Source: Ostreococcus lucimarinus CCE9901 (lineage: Eukaryota; Chlorophyta; Mamiellophyceae; Mamiellales; Bathycoccaceae). From it: 64,000 bases of DNA. The position numbers and the translations under genes were made by a program. The stretch spans positions 248,001 through 312,000 of the forward strand of contig NC_009359.1 in the NCBI RefSeq assembly GCF_000092065.1, written 5' to 3'. The notes under the pieces are model-generated. The model did no database searches, was not told the origin of the DNA, and saw only the letters and a list, made by a program, of their open reading frames with translations. How positions within the stretch are numbered: position 1 is the stretch's first letter; every line of letters begins with the position of its first letter. This document shows positions 1 through 9,346 of the stretch, piece after piece.

Positions 1-1678
1 CCTCGCCAAGTTCGCCGTGTTTCAGTAAGCCTGGTAACACGAATTCAATCAACGCCTCGAGTTCGCGAAGGTTGTTTTGAAGAGGAGTTCCGGTGAGCAG
101 GAGACGATAGTGCGCCTTGCGCGCCGTTCTTGTCAACCTTATTGTTCTCTGCGCGTCTCTGTTCTTTAGCAAGTGCGCCTCGTCTAGGATTAAGTGAGAA
201 AACTCCATGCGTTGTAACCACGAACGATTATCTTGCGACTCGATAGAGTCACGTTCGAATAAAGAATAGCAAACAATGATGACGTCGTAGCAGCATTCGC
301 CGGTTCGCTCTCGATGATATTCTTCCGTTTGTCGGACGTCTGCGCGACTTTCGCCGTGAAACACACCAACGCGCATATTTGGGGCCCACATGCCGAGTTC
401 ACGCTTCCAGTTTTCCAGAAGACTCGCCGGAGAGACTACGAGGACGGGATTTGGCTTGGAGACCACGCGCGGCCAACGCACGCCGTTCTCGGCAAGCGCG
501 CCAGTGTCTGGGTGATATCGACTCGTCGCTATGAACGCAATCGCTTGGGCGGTCTTTCCAAGACCCATTTCGTCTGCCAAGATAGCGCCTGGAATCGCGT
601 TTTGCTGTAAAAGCATGAGAAAGTTTACGCCGACCATTTGATACGGTTTAAGATTGACCGAAAACGTTCCGCTGTCCATACCTCCCGTCGCCTCGACGAC
701 GTTGTCAACTGAAAACACTGGCAATCGACCATTCTCAGCGTGCGCCGCTTCCTTCAGCGTATTTCGCAACCGCTTCGACATGTTCTTACACTCTTCGTAC
801 GCTCGGTCCTCATCCTCCGTCGCGTCTCCCCCGGCGTTTTTCCAATCCTCCTGATCCGGACGATAATCATCAAACTCATCATCCTCTCGCTGCATGACGT
901 AGTCTTCGCGCTGTCTGTAACTTGGCGCGCCTCTCGCGTCCCTAGCTTCCTGCGCGAGCGCGTCCAGCCGCGCCTTAGTTTCGCTCCTTTGCCTCGCGCC
1001 TGCGTCCTCTTCTTCGCTCTCCTCGTCCGACGTGCTTCCGCTATCGCTATCTTCATCCTCCGATCGCACGACCGCTCTCGCCGCAACCGGCTTCTTCACG
1101 CTAAACTTCAACGTAGGCTTCGTTCCCGGGGGATAGCGCTTCGGGTCGACGTTCTTTAACACCACGCCCTTCACCGCCGGCGCCCGAAATCTGCTCGCCA
1201 CGGGATTCGTAGAAAAATCCTCCGCGTAGTGCGCCCCCCCTCCGCCGAATCCCGCGCCCTCGTCCTCATCGCTCGCGCTTCCAAGCGACGACTCGCTCGC
1301 CGCGTCCGCATCGCTCTCTTCCGCCATCTCGCTCTCGCTCGCGTCTTCGCTCAAATCCTCGTCGTCGTCCGCCAGGAAGGAATCGTCGTCGCCGCCGCCC
1401 GCCTCCCGCGCTCTCTTCCTCGACTGCGTCTTCGCCTTCGTCTCCCCCTTCCGCATCCAGGGCGGCGACGACTGCGACGGCGCGTCTAACGATCCGACCG
1501 CGCGCGTCTCCGCGCCTTCGTCGCCGCCGACGCGCGCTAAAACACCGTTCGAGTGTCGAAACTCGTCGAAGACGGCGTCGTCATCTTGCGCCGGTCGCGC
1601 GCGGTTTTCGTCGTCGCTCGCGGGATCGGCGTCGCGCGCGCGCGAGGGATCGATCGGGGCGAGCGCGGCGGCGTCCAT
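1..1678 (-). CDS. SNF2-family chromatin remodelling ATPase, CHR19/ETL1/SMARCAD1/Fun30-like (3' part outside the window)
   Basis: The frame is open from an ATG at 1678 to the window edge, giving 559 N-terminal residues with no stop or intron. Residues 1-340 are acidic and Ser/Asp/Glu-rich. The SNF2 ATPase domain starts near residue 343 (VNLKPYQMVGVNFL), with Walker A ADEMGLGKTAQ near 366-377, the DEAH box (ILDEAHLLKN) near 500 and motif III LLLTGTPLQNNL near 523-533. The linker VSPASLLENWKRELGMW and VCYSLFERDS resemble the plant CHR19/ETL1 and animal SMARCAD1 branch, which slides or evicts nucleosomes during repair and heterochromatin maintenance. The helicase C-terminal half lies left of position 1. 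The start is the first ATG in the coding frame; a second ATG follows at residue 75 (PPWMRKGE). No ubiquitin-binding CUE motif could be assigned. Confidence 0.9.
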   Translation of the reverse strand, partial: MDAAALAPIDPSRARDADPASDDENRARPAQDDDAVFDEFRHSNGVLARVGGDEGAETRAVGSLDAPSQSSPPWMRKGETKAKTQSRKRAREAGGGDDDSFLADDDEDLSEDASESEMAEESDADAASESSLGSASDEDEGAGFGGGGAHYAEDFSTNPVASRFRAPAVKGVVLKNVDPKRYPPGTKPTLKFSVKKPVAARAVVRSEDEDSDSGSTSDEESEEEDAGARQRSETKARLDALAQEARDARGAPSYRQREDYVMQREDDEFDDYRPDQEDWKNAGGDATEDEDRAYEECKNMSKRLRNTLKEAAHAENGRLPVFSVDNVVEATGGMDSGTFSVNLKPYQMVGVNFLMLLQQNAIPGAILADEMGLGKTAQAIAFIATSRYHPDTGALAENGVRWPRVVSKPNPVLVVSPASLLENWKRELGMWAPNMRVGVFHGESRADVRQTEEYHRERTGECCYDVIIVCYSLFERDSIESQDNRSWLQRMEFSHLILDEAHLLKNRDAQRTIRLTRTARKAHYRLLLTGTPLQNNLRELEALIEFVLPGLLKHGELGE

Positions 1679-1852
1679 CGCGCGCGCGAGCGGTCGGACG
1701 CGCGCGCGCGGCGAGGTCTGACGCCGACGTGGGGTGGGCGCGGCCGGGGCTGGGCTGGTTTGAATCTCGGCGCGAAGACGAGGGCGACGACGACGCGGCG
1801 AAGAGGACGCGGCGATGCGGTGAATAAAATACAACGGCCCGAATGCGGGCGG

Positions 1853-3253
1853 TCAATCGTCGTCGGAGTCATCGGTGTCGGAGACGAAGTGAATCGCGGC
1901 GGGAGAGCGGTCGGCGAGCGCGGCGGTGGGCTGCGCGGAGCAGCCGCGGCCGTCGACGCCGACGAGGGCGCGGGTGCCGTCGTAGGTGCGTTCGAGCGAC
2001 TTTCCGAGCTCGTAGACGAGCTCAGACGTGCGACTGGCGGTGAACGAGATGTAGTCGAACACGCCGAACGGCTTCGGGGACTTGCGATGGGGATTGGCTT
2101 CGCCGAGCGCGGCGTGATGGACCTCGAGAACGTCGAGCGTGCGCTCGCGGAGCGACGACGCGACGCGAATGAGACCGCCGGCGTAGGACGCCAAGGCGGC
2201 CAAAGCCACGTTGTCGTTCCTCGCGAGTTTCATCTGTTGGAGTGAAGTGAACTCGGCGTTGGGGTATCTCGCATAGAGCACTCTGCGGTACGCGCTCGAG
2301 TTTCGAAGTCGTCGAGCGAGCGTCTTCGCGCGAGAACCGTGTCCCCAAGTCTTCAGAGTTTCCAACGAGTCGATCGTTTGTTGCTCCTTCAACTTCGCAC
2401 TCCACACCGCTTCCGCTTTTTCTAGCGCGTCTAATTGCGCTACGACGTCGATGTCGCTCATCACCGCGTGTTCTTCCGTCAAATCGCTCCCCCAGAAGGA
2501 CTCGCGATCCGCCAACGCCTCGGGATCGAACCCGTAACTCACGCTCAGTTCGTTGTACAAACGCACCCCTATCGTCTCTTTCGCGTTCGCCTGCAACGAT
2601 TCTTGCCACGCCGCCGGCACCGGCATCGCTTCTATGCTCAATAACGATATCCTCGTCGCCCCTTCGATGACGCCTCGAATCCACTGCGACGCGCCGATGA
2701 CCTTCTTATACTCCTCCTTGGACAACCCATTGGGAGATTTCAGCGTCGGTTTCGGCGCTTTAACCTCCAACACCACCCCGTTCCACTCCCTCGCCACTTC
2801 ATACGCGCTCGCGTACGTGAACGCGCCGTCATCGTCCGAAAACGACGCCGCCGCGTTCGCCAACTGCTTATCCAACGCCCGCAGGCATTCCCAGTGCTCG
2901 CGCAGCGTCTCTCCGCTCCGTCCGCGCTCTCCGGACGACGGCGACGGCATGGACTCCCTCTCACTCCCGGGCATCGCCACCGACCCAACGCTCGGCGCCG
3001 CTTCGCACGCCCGCGCGTACGCGTCGTCCAACGTCTTCGCCGCGCTCGCGCGCGCCTCGCTCGCCGCCGCCCGCAGCAGCGGCACCCGTCCCCATCCTCG
3101 CGCGCACGCCTCCGCGACCGTCTCCGACGTCTCGCGCGCGTCGCGCGCGTCGCGCTCTCGCCGCGCGTCGCTCGTCGGCGTTCGAGGCGTCGCGCGTTCG
3201 CGTCGCGTCGTCGATCCGTCGTCGGCCGCGCCGGCGGCAATCGGCGTCGTCAT
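1853..3253 (-). CDS. PRONE-domain protein, RopGEF-like guanine-nucleotide exchange factor
   Basis: This is a 466-aa protein with no intron. Residues about 110-385 follow the plant PRONE order: a helix like the RopGEF 'ALRKLD' segment (ECLRALDKQL), a Trp in the place of the WW motif (REWNGVVLEV), NGLSKEEY, then MPVPAAWQESLQANAKET in the place of 'MEIPESYIDSLPKNGR'. DLTEEHAVM matches 'DLSSEH', then EAVWSAKL, RYPNAEF matching 'RFPG', and MKLARNDNVALAALASYAG matching 'KIQYNRDVGLAILESYS'. PRONE proteins catalyse GDP/GTP exchange on ROP (plant Rho) GTPases at membrane domains. Residues 1-100 are basic and low in complexity; the tail ends in Asp/Ser residues. The frame stays open to 4243 but would overrun SEC5, so the ATG at 3253 is preferred. 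Assignment rests on motif order recalled from land-plant RopGEFs; activity is inferred. Confidence 0.72.
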   Translation of the reverse strand: MTTPIAAGAADDGSTTRRERATPRTPTSDARRERDARDARETSETVAEACARGWGRVPLLRAAASEARASAAKTLDDAYARACEAAPSVGSVAMPGSERESMPSPSSGERGRSGETLREHWECLRALDKQLANAAASFSDDDGAFTYASAYEVAREWNGVVLEVKAPKPTLKSPNGLSKEEYKKVIGASQWIRGVIEGATRISLLSIEAMPVPAAWQESLQANAKETIGVRLYNELSVSYGFDPEALADRESFWGSDLTEEHAVMSDIDVVAQLDALEKAEAVWSAKLKEQQTIDSLETLKTWGHGSRAKTLARRLRNSSAYRRVLYARYPNAEFTSLQQMKLARNDNVALAALASYAGGLIRVASSLRERTLDVLEVHHAALGEANPHRKSPKPFGVFDYISFTASRTSELVYELGKSLERTYDGTRALVGVDGRGCSAQPTAALADRSPAAIHFVSDTDDSDDD

Positions 3254-3326
3254 CGCGCGCGCGTCTCGCGTCGCCGGCGCCGCGTCGCACGCGACCGCGC
3301 GCGCGCGATCCGGACCGTCGTCGCGC

Positions 3327-3357
<31 letters not shown>

Positions 3358-3416
3358 CGCCGCGGACGCGCGCGCGCGCGAGCGAGCGACGCCAAGTAAC
3401 GACGTAACGACCGCAC
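3254..3416. promoter_or_regulatory. Bidirectional promoter region between the RopGEF-like gene and SEC5
   Basis: The 163-bp head-to-head gap is almost pure CG-dinucleotide-rich sequence. No TATA-like element is visible. Both 5' ends must be controlled from here. Confidence 0.5.
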
Positions 3417-5669
3417 ATGACGACGCGCGAACCGACGACGTGGCGCGACGTCGACGCGCGCGACGTCGGCGCGCGCGCGCGCGCGCTCGCCGATCGTCGA
3501 CGTCGACGCGATGCGACGCGCGGCGCGTCGTCGAGCGCGCCGGACGCGCGACGCGCGAGCGATTCGTCGCGCGTGGAGGACGCGCTGGGATTCGAAGGCG
3601 TCGACGCCGTCGCGCTCGTCGAGCGCGCGCGCGCGACGGCGGGCGAAGACGTCGACGCGTGGGATGAGAAACGCGCGCGCCGCGCGACGCTGGCGAGGAT
3701 GACGACGACGGAGGAGGGGTTCGACGCGAGGGCGTATCTCGTCGCGGCGCACGGCGAGCGAACGCGCGAAGAGCTGGCGAGAGGGGCGACGAGGCTGGAG
3801 GCGGAGATCGACGCGGTGCGGGCGTCGACGCGAATGTCGGCGGCGGAGGAGTTGCCGACGGTGCTGGCGTGCTTGGACGCGATGGAGGACGCGAGAGGGG
3901 TGCTGCGAAGAGGGCGAGAGGAGGCGGGCGAATTCGGCGCGACGGCGGAGTTGGAGGCGCGACTGTCGCGAGCGTGGAAGAGCGCGAGGGAGAGCTTGAG
4001 GGAGGTCTTTGCGATCGAGGAGAGACGGGAGAAGATTGCGCGCGCGCTCGAGGCGATGGAGCGGCACGAGGACGTGTTCGGGATTCCGGGAGCGGTGCGA
4101 GAAGCGCTGTCGCGAGGAGAGTACGCGCGCGCGGCGGAGACGTATCGTCGCGCGCGCGCGGCTTTCAGCGGCAAACGCTCGCGCGTCTTAGATGCGGTCT
4201 TGGATGAAGTCGAAGAAAACGTGAAATCCGCGGAGGAGCGCATGTACGAACGCTTGTACGTGGGAGACCTCGACGACGCTCACGCGGAAAGAATCGTCAC
4301 GGCGCTGCAGACGTTGAAACTTTGCAGGCCCGCGTTGACGTCGAGTCAGGGTGAAGTCACGGCTGCCGGTAATGCCGTGCATATTTATTTAGATAGATTA
4401 GTGGAGTACGCGTGCGAGGAACTGACGAACACGGCCTCGAGCGATGACTTTGACGTCGAGACGCTCAGTCGAGGATATCGCGCGCTTTTCGTTCGCGTCT
4501 GGCGCTTCGTGACTCTCATGGACACGTGTGCGTCGTCATACGCGCGTGATGCGTCGACTAAGATCCAATCGGTATACGTTGGTTTCATGAAATCCAGGTT
4601 TGACAACAGTCTCAACAAGCGGACAATTGAAACTGACGCCGAGCAAGCGAATCGTCGCTTTGACGTCTTAATTGACAAGTGCGCGAAAATGTCTTGCATC
4701 GGCTTTTCGTTATCGTATTCATACGATATTCTTGGCACGCGATTAAGCTTACAACCGGACTTGCTCGAGGCACTGCAGCAACAATACACGCGTTTTAGCG
4801 TCAGTTTGCGCGTGCACTTGGAACAAGCGCTCAAGTTGGCGGCGCAACCGCTCGCGCAAGACCAACGCCTCGAGACGACCACACAGTCGTTCTTCCGTGA
4901 TGCACGCGTCGTATTTCAAATCACCGCGGAATACTGGCTCGATGAGCGGTTCACGCCTTGGATGATCAACGCCGGTTCACGAGACGTGGGAAGTTTGATT
5001 GACACCTTTTACGACGCTGCTCGCTCGCTCGTGGCGCTGGCACGCGAACTTCGGCGTGGTCCGTTGGCGTCGTTGGCCGCTCTGAAACAGATCGAAAATT
5101 GGTGCGCGGTATTTTTCGATGAGTTCAATTTTACTGGGACCGGAATAGGTAACGAGGCGAATCGCGTGGCGTTCAGAGACGACATCTCACGAACCACGCA
5201 AATGTTTCTGGACGAATTTGTCGGTGGCGAAATGAGCGCAATTATCGTCGCAGTGCGCCGTTGGTTCGCAGCACCGGTGGAGAAAACGTTAGAATCACGC
5301 CCGGAATGCGTCGATGTCTTGCATCGGGTGCGTTCAACGTACGAGTCTGCGACGTCCACGGTGCCCGAACTCGCCACGGCCATCTCGCAAGACATCGCGG
5401 CGCGACTCGTCGACGCGTTACGCTCCGAGTTCACCTCGAATCTCAGTCAGCTTAGACCGACGGCGAGTACACTTCGCGTAGAGTTCGAGCTTTTGAAGCT
5501 CGCGCTGGACGCGCGCTCGACGAAACAGGCGCGAGACGGCGCGTCTCGTCTCGTCGATTTGGCGGCGCGCGTCGCCCCCGACGACGACGCCATCGCGCGC
5601 GCGCGGGCAATCGCCAACGACGCTCAAAAACACAAACACCTCCTTGTCGCGCTCGGGAGATTAGCCTAG
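3417..5669 (+). CDS. SEC5: Exocyst complex component SEC5 (EXOC2)
   Basis: This 750-aa intronless protein belongs to the exocyst, the octameric tether that docks secretory vesicles at the plasma membrane. After a basic low-complexity N-terminus of about 95 residues comes FDARAYLVAAHGERT, matching the SEC5 'FDPKxFLxxVH' block. A helical region follows with REKIARALEAMERHEDVFGIP and REALSRGEYARAAETYRRA, the diagnostic SEC5 'RxxxLFxLPxxIrxxIxkGEYdxAvxxYkkA' segment. The rest is the all-helical C-terminal rod. It is shorter than the roughly 1,000-aa plant SEC5 and lacks the animal TIG domain. The ATG at 3417 is the first after the shared promoter. It is paired head to head with a RopGEF-like gene, which fits polarised secretion. 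Confidence 0.85.
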   Translation: MTTREPTTWRDVDARDVGARARALADRRRRRDATRGASSSAPDARRASDSSRVEDALGFEGVDAVALVERARATAGEDVDAWDEKRARRATLARMTTTEEGFDARAYLVAAHGERTREELARGATRLEAEIDAVRASTRMSAAEELPTVLACLDAMEDARGVLRRGREEAGEFGATAELEARLSRAWKSARESLREVFAIEERREKIARALEAMERHEDVFGIPGAVREALSRGEYARAAETYRRARAAFSGKRSRVLDAVLDEVEENVKSAEERMYERLYVGDLDDAHAERIVTALQTLKLCRPALTSSQGEVTAAGNAVHIYLDRLVEYACEELTNTASSDDFDVETLSRGYRALFVRVWRFVTLMDTCASSYARDASTKIQSVYVGFMKSRFDNSLNKRTIETDAEQANRRFDVLIDKCAKMSCIGFSLSYSYDILGTRLSLQPDLLEALQQQYTRFSVSLRVHLEQALKLAAQPLAQDQRLETTTQSFFRDARVVFQITAEYWLDERFTPWMINAGSRDVGSLIDTFYDAARSLVALARELRRGPLASLAALKQIENWCAVFFDEFNFTGTGIGNEANRVAFRDDISRTTQMFLDEFVGGEMSAIIVAVRRWFAAPVEKTLESRPECVDVLHRVRSTYESATSTVPELATAISQDIAARLVDALRSEFTSNLSQLRPTASTLRVEFELLKLALDARSTKQARDGASRLVDLAARVAPDDDAIARARAIANDAQKHKHLLVALGRLA

Positions 5670-5756
5670 CTTTTAGTAGTAAGTAGCTCACAATCGCCGC
5701 GTCCCGCTCGACGTCCCGCTCCACCGTCGCCGCACAGCGCGGCCGCGCGAGGCGGC

Positions 5757-7010
5757 ATGCCTGCCCCCCTCCCCGCCCCTCGCCTCGCCCTCGTCGTCCT
5801 CACTTTCGCCGCCGCGTTCGCGTGTTACATCGACCGCGTCGGCTTCCCGATCGTGTACACCGCCATCGCGCGCGACGCTTGGATTCCGAAGACGATTCAA
5901 GGCTCGGTGCACTCGGCATTTTACAATGGATACACCGCCACGCAAGTCCCAGGAGGCGCGCTGGCGACGCGAATCGGCGGACAAAAGGTCATCGTGTGGG
6001 CGTTCGCGCTGTGGGGACTGATGAGCGCGCTCACGCCGAGCGATGGAAGCCGAACGAGGGCGATTTGGTGGTGCCGCGTCGGCGTCGGCGGCGCGATGGG
6101 GACGGTGTTCCCGTCGATGCACTCGATGCTGGCGCAAGCGATCCCGACGCAGGAAAGAAATCGAGCGGTGAGTTTTATGACGAGTGGGATGTATTTTGGC
6201 AGCGCGTTCGCGATGGTGGCGGTGCCGGTGGCGATGCGATTGGGCGGCGCGGCGTTCGCGACGACGGCGACGGGGTGTTGCGCGTTCGCGTGGTTGCTCG
6301 CGTGGAACGCGGTGAACGAGAAGATGTCGATCTTGCGGCCGTTTGAGGACACGACGGTGTTACCCGGGGCGATGGGGGCTAGGAAACCGCGCGGTACGCC
6401 GTGGGGGGGGTTGTTGACGTCGCCCGCGGTGCTGGTAATCATGTTGAACAACTTTACGTTTCATTACGCATTCTTCATTTTGATGTCGTGGATGCCGACG
6501 TTTTACGAGCAAAAGTTAGGACTCGACGCCGGGTCGTATACGTGGCTGAAGATGATACCGTACTTGGTCATGGGGACGTGTTCGAACGTCGGCGGGATCG
6601 TGGCGGACAAGATGATGTCGTCCAAGGCGTATTCGCCGACGTACGTGCGTAAATTATTGAACACTATCGGATTCGTCCTCGCGGCGTTGGCGCTATGGTC
6701 GTTGCCGCTGTGTACGAGCGTCGGCTCCGCCGCGTTCGTGAGCTCTATCGCTTTAGGCGCGCTCGCCGTCGCGCGCGGCGGTTACGCGGTGAACCACATG
6801 GACGTCGCCCCTCGACTGGCCGGCGTGCTCATGGGTATGAGCAACGGTTGCGGCGCTATGGCGGGCATGATCGGTCCTTGGTTCACGGGTTTAGTTTTAG
6901 ACACCGCTCGCGATCCTTGGGTCGCCGCGTTCAACATGCCCGGATATTTGTGCGTCGGCGGCGCTGCGGCGTACTTGAGATACGCCACGGCGGAGCAACT
7001 CTTCGATTAG
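5757..7010 (+). CDS. Major facilitator transporter, SLC17/PHT4 (anion/phosphate transporter) family
   Basis: This 417-aa membrane protein has about 12 predicted hydrophobic segments. The first helix ends CYIDRVGFPIVYT, the SLC17/PHT4 'xxDRvnxsvA' position, and helix 2 has GSVHSAFYNGYTATQVPGGALATRIGG, matching the family 'SSFfwGYxxxQxpGGxLAxryGg' block. The pore region reads RVGVGGAMGTVFPSMHSML. PHT4 members move phosphate, and some ascorbate or other anions, across plastid or Golgi membranes in plants. No long transit peptide precedes helix 1, so the membrane is uncertain. The gene follows SEC5 in the same direction with an 87-bp gap and converges on the cupin gene. The substrate is not determined by the sequence. 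Confidence 0.82.
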   Translation: MPAPLPAPRLALVVLTFAAAFACYIDRVGFPIVYTAIARDAWIPKTIQGSVHSAFYNGYTATQVPGGALATRIGGQKVIVWAFALWGLMSALTPSDGSRTRAIWWCRVGVGGAMGTVFPSMHSMLAQAIPTQERNRAVSFMTSGMYFGSAFAMVAVPVAMRLGGAAFATTATGCCAFAWLLAWNAVNEKMSILRPFEDTTVLPGAMGARKPRGTPWGGLLTSPAVLVIMLNNFTFHYAFFILMSWMPTFYEQKLGLDAGSYTWLKMIPYLVMGTCSNVGGIVADKMMSSKAYSPTYVRKLLNTIGFVLAALALWSLPLCTSVGSAAFVSSIALGALAVARGGYAVNHMDVAPRLAGVLMGMSNGCGAMAGMIGPWFTGLVLDTARDPWVAAFNMPGYLCVGGAAAYLRYATAEQLFD

Positions 7011-7091
7011 CATCACGCTTTGTAGTCAAACAATGCACGCGCGTTAGGAACCAAACGCCGTCGAACGTTTCAGACGCGCCCGTCGCGCGTC

Positions 7092-7457
7092 TCAGTGAAA
7101 GGAATAGTGCTTCTTTATCGCCTTCGTGACGTTCCACGTGCAAGACATGCCCGCGGGAAAAGTCGCGAGCGTTCCCGGCGTCAAGCGCACGGGCGCCGAT
7201 CCATCGTCCGGGGTCACGACGCACTCGCCCTCGATGACGTAGCAAGTCTCGCTCGAGCCGTACGTCCACGGGAACTCGCTCGCCTCGCACCCCCAGGTGG
7301 GCCAAGTCTTAGCCTTCGCGACGTCTTCGGCGCTCGGGGAGGCGTCGACGCGCGCTTCGGCGAGCGCGAACACGCGCGCGCATCGTCGATGATGCGCCCG
7401 ATGGCGTCGAGGGGCGAAAACGGCGGTGCGCGCGGTCGAGGTGGTGACGCACGTCAT
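7092..7457 (-). CDS. Small cupin (RmlC-like, DUF861/cupin_3 type), probably organelle-targeted
   Basis: This 121-aa protein has a basic, Ala/Arg-rich presequence of about 35 residues (MTCVTTSTARTAVFAPRRHR...) that looks like a plastid or mitochondrial transit peptide. A single compact cupin barrel follows: WPTWGCEASEFPWTYGSSE, CYVIEGECVVTPDDG, and a second motif near TPGTLATFPAGMSCTWNV. This is the pattern of the one-domain cupin_3 family found in plants and bacteria. The usual metal-binding His pair of cupin motif 1 is not evident, so ligand and activity are unknown. The stop lies 81 bp from the SLC17 stop, tail to tail. Function is not assigned beyond fold. Confidence 0.75.
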   Translation of the reverse strand: MTCVTTSTARTAVFAPRRHRAHHRRCARVFALAEARVDASPSAEDVAKAKTWPTWGCEASEFPWTYGSSETCYVIEGECVVTPDDGSAPVRLTPGTLATFPAGMSCTWNVTKAIKKHYSFH

Positions 7458-7650
7458 CGCGAAGAAGAGGGACGAGCGCCGGCGAGTGCAGTTCGCGAAG
7501 TTTGTTACAACATTAAAGGTAAGGAGGGATTAAGGTACAGGAACGCTGCGTAAAAGAATGCGTTGCGCGCGCAAGAATTGTAGCTCGACGCGGAATCGTC
7601 GAAGCGCGATGCGTACGGCGTGCGAAGCAGCGCCTCGGCGCGGCTCGAGC

Positions 7651-8868
7651 TCACGCCGACTTCTGCTTCTTGACTCGGCCGTAAAGAATGACGCCGAAAA
7701 TCGCCAGGGCGGTGCCTATGATGTTCGTCGTGCTCACTGGATTACGGAAAATGATCACAGACGCGGCGATCACGGCGACGCGCTTGAGGGAGTTGCCGAC
7801 GCTGTGCGTCACGGGATTCACTCTCGAAAGCACCATGAAGCTCAGCTGCTGGTACAGTTGGAAGCAGAGCGCCGCCATGAAGAGATTTTTACCAGCCACC
7901 GCGAGCGGCATGCCGCCGGCGACGATACTAGCGACGTTCATCTTCGAGCTCTCAAACGCGAGCGCCAAGGGAAGCGCGAACACGGTCGACGCGATGGTGA
8001 GCACGCCCAGCAAGTTGACGTAATCGAGCTTCTTCATGTCGTCTCCAGTCATGACGAATTTGCTCAACACGTTGCGCGATTGAAACGTCAAGTTCGAGCC
8101 CATGGCGGATAAGAACCCAGCCATGTTGAACGACACCTCAGTCGCGCTGGCGATCATGACCCCGGCGATGATGGGCACCAAAGACGCGCACATCGCCAGC
8201 GACGGGATATTCCCGAGAAAAATGGCGCTCAAGCCGACGCTGAACACCGGCTCCAACGCCTTGACGGTGTGCGTGAAGCTCACCGCCACCTTCCCCAGCG
8301 ACACATTCGTCAGCGCGTTCCCGAGCATGTGCACCATCCCCAGCGTCGCGATCGGTTTCAGCATCGACGTCTTCACGTCGGGCCTCGCCTTGGCCCCCAG
8401 CCCCCAAGACGCGGCGACCAGCGCGCTCCCTATCGCCAGCTCCAAGAAGGTCGCCGTCAGCGGCATCGGCACCGCCTTCAGCAGCGCTTTTTGGTACACG
8501 TTAAACGCGATAGAGAAGTAGTACCATCCCGCGAACAACGCCCCGAGCTCGACCGTCGGCCGCCACTTCGCCGCCGTCGTCTCGAGCGTCGCGCGCCAGC
8601 CCGCGCGCGCGTCGACGACCGCGGCGTCGTCCATCGAGCCGCCGACCGCGCGCGGCGTTCGCGCGCGCGCGCGCGGCGCATCGTCGCGCGCGTCCTCGCG
8701 CGTCGCGCGCGGCGTCGAGGCTCTCGCGCGAGAGACGCGCGCGCGTCGAAGCGTCGTCGGTCGCGCGCGCGTCGTAACCGCCGGGCGCGGCGCTTTCGCG
8801 GCGTCGCGCGGCGCGCGCGCGGCGCGGAGGGGCGCGAGGACGCGGTGGGAGACGATAGTGACGTGCAT
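7651..8868 (-). CDS. Plastid phosphate translocator, phosphoenolpyruvate/phosphate-translocator-like
   Basis: This 405-aa protein has a roughly 95-residue Arg/Ala-rich transit peptide and then the drug/metabolite transporter fold with about 8-10 hydrophobic helices. Diagnostic blocks are LGNALTNVSLGKVAVSFTH, then TVKALEPVFSV, then SNLTFQSRNVLSK, then SRVNPVTHSVGNSLKR. This follows the plant PPT/GPT/TPT signature and is closest to PPT (LGNLLTNVSLGKVAVSFTHT, NQSRNVLSKK, PVTHSVGNCVKR). These carriers exchange inorganic phosphate for PEP or triose/hexose phosphates at the inner envelope; substrate choice is inferred from similarity only. The ATG at 8868 (MHVTIVSHRV) is used; an earlier non-ATG extension exists in the open frame. 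It ends KKQKSA, a basic stromal or cytosolic tail. Confidence 0.88.
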   Translation of the reverse strand: MHVTIVSHRVLAPLRAARAPRDAAKAPRPAVTTRARPTTLRRARVSRARASTPRATREDARDDAPRARARTPRAVGGSMDDAAVVDARAGWRATLETTAAKWRPTVELGALFAGWYYFSIAFNVYQKALLKAVPMPLTATFLELAIGSALVAASWGLGAKARPDVKTSMLKPIATLGMVHMLGNALTNVSLGKVAVSFTHTVKALEPVFSVGLSAIFLGNIPSLAMCASLVPIIAGVMIASATEVSFNMAGFLSAMGSNLTFQSRNVLSKFVMTGDDMKKLDYVNLLGVLTIASTVFALPLALAFESSKMNVASIVAGGMPLAVAGKNLFMAALCFQLYQQLSFMVLSRVNPVTHSVGNSLKRVAVIAASVIIFRNPVSTTNIIGTALAIFGVILYGRVKKQKSA

Positions 8869-9346
8869 CGCGCGCGTGGCCCGAGCGCGGCGCGCGCGGC
8901 GATGAGTGCGGCGTCGACGGGCGATCGCGGCGCGCGCGCGACGAGGGTGCCTCAAACGCCGGGACGCCGGGGCGCGGGGACCGAGCGTCGTTTGAACAAA
9001 CGTGCGTTAAACTTCTATCAGTGTTCTCTACTTGAACAGGAGACGCGCGGACGATGTCGGCGAAACGAGCGTTTCGCGTCGATGGCGTCGACGTCTCGTG
9101 TGCGCTAGTCCGTGTACTATGTTGCGCTACGGGGGCCCGCGCGTGCTTGCTAAGCGACGCGCGCCCGTGACTACTCGCTAGATCTATTGGCTAGATCTTT
9201 AAGATGGCGCGACGCGCGCGCGCGAGATCGAATACATCGTCGCTCTCGCGTCGTCGGACGGTGCCGACGAGGACGAAGAGGGACGATAGACGAACGCGTG
9301 CGCGCGGCGACGCGCCCAACGTTTTCCGAGGCGCCCTTCCGAGGGA
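8869..9346. other. Intergenic region with no supported gene
   Basis: These 478 bp lie between the translocator start and the 3' end of the RRM/WW gene. They hold the translocator promoter and, presumably, the RRM/WW 3' untranslated region. A 9-bp direct repeat GCTAGATCT occurs at 9178-9186 and 9190-9198. Short open frames here are Arg-rich shadows with no recognisable domain. Confidence 0.5.

Noticed and set aside
2515-2550. GGGTTCGATCCC-type tRNA B-box-like sequence on the minus strand
   Set aside because: It lies inside the RopGEF-like coding frame (YGFDPEAL) and no A box, acceptor stem or anticodon arm surrounds it.
3254-4243. Upstream extension of the RopGEF-like frame
   Set aside because: It reads through the shared promoter and antisense to SEC5 and is low-complexity Arg/Ser/Ala; start set at 3253.
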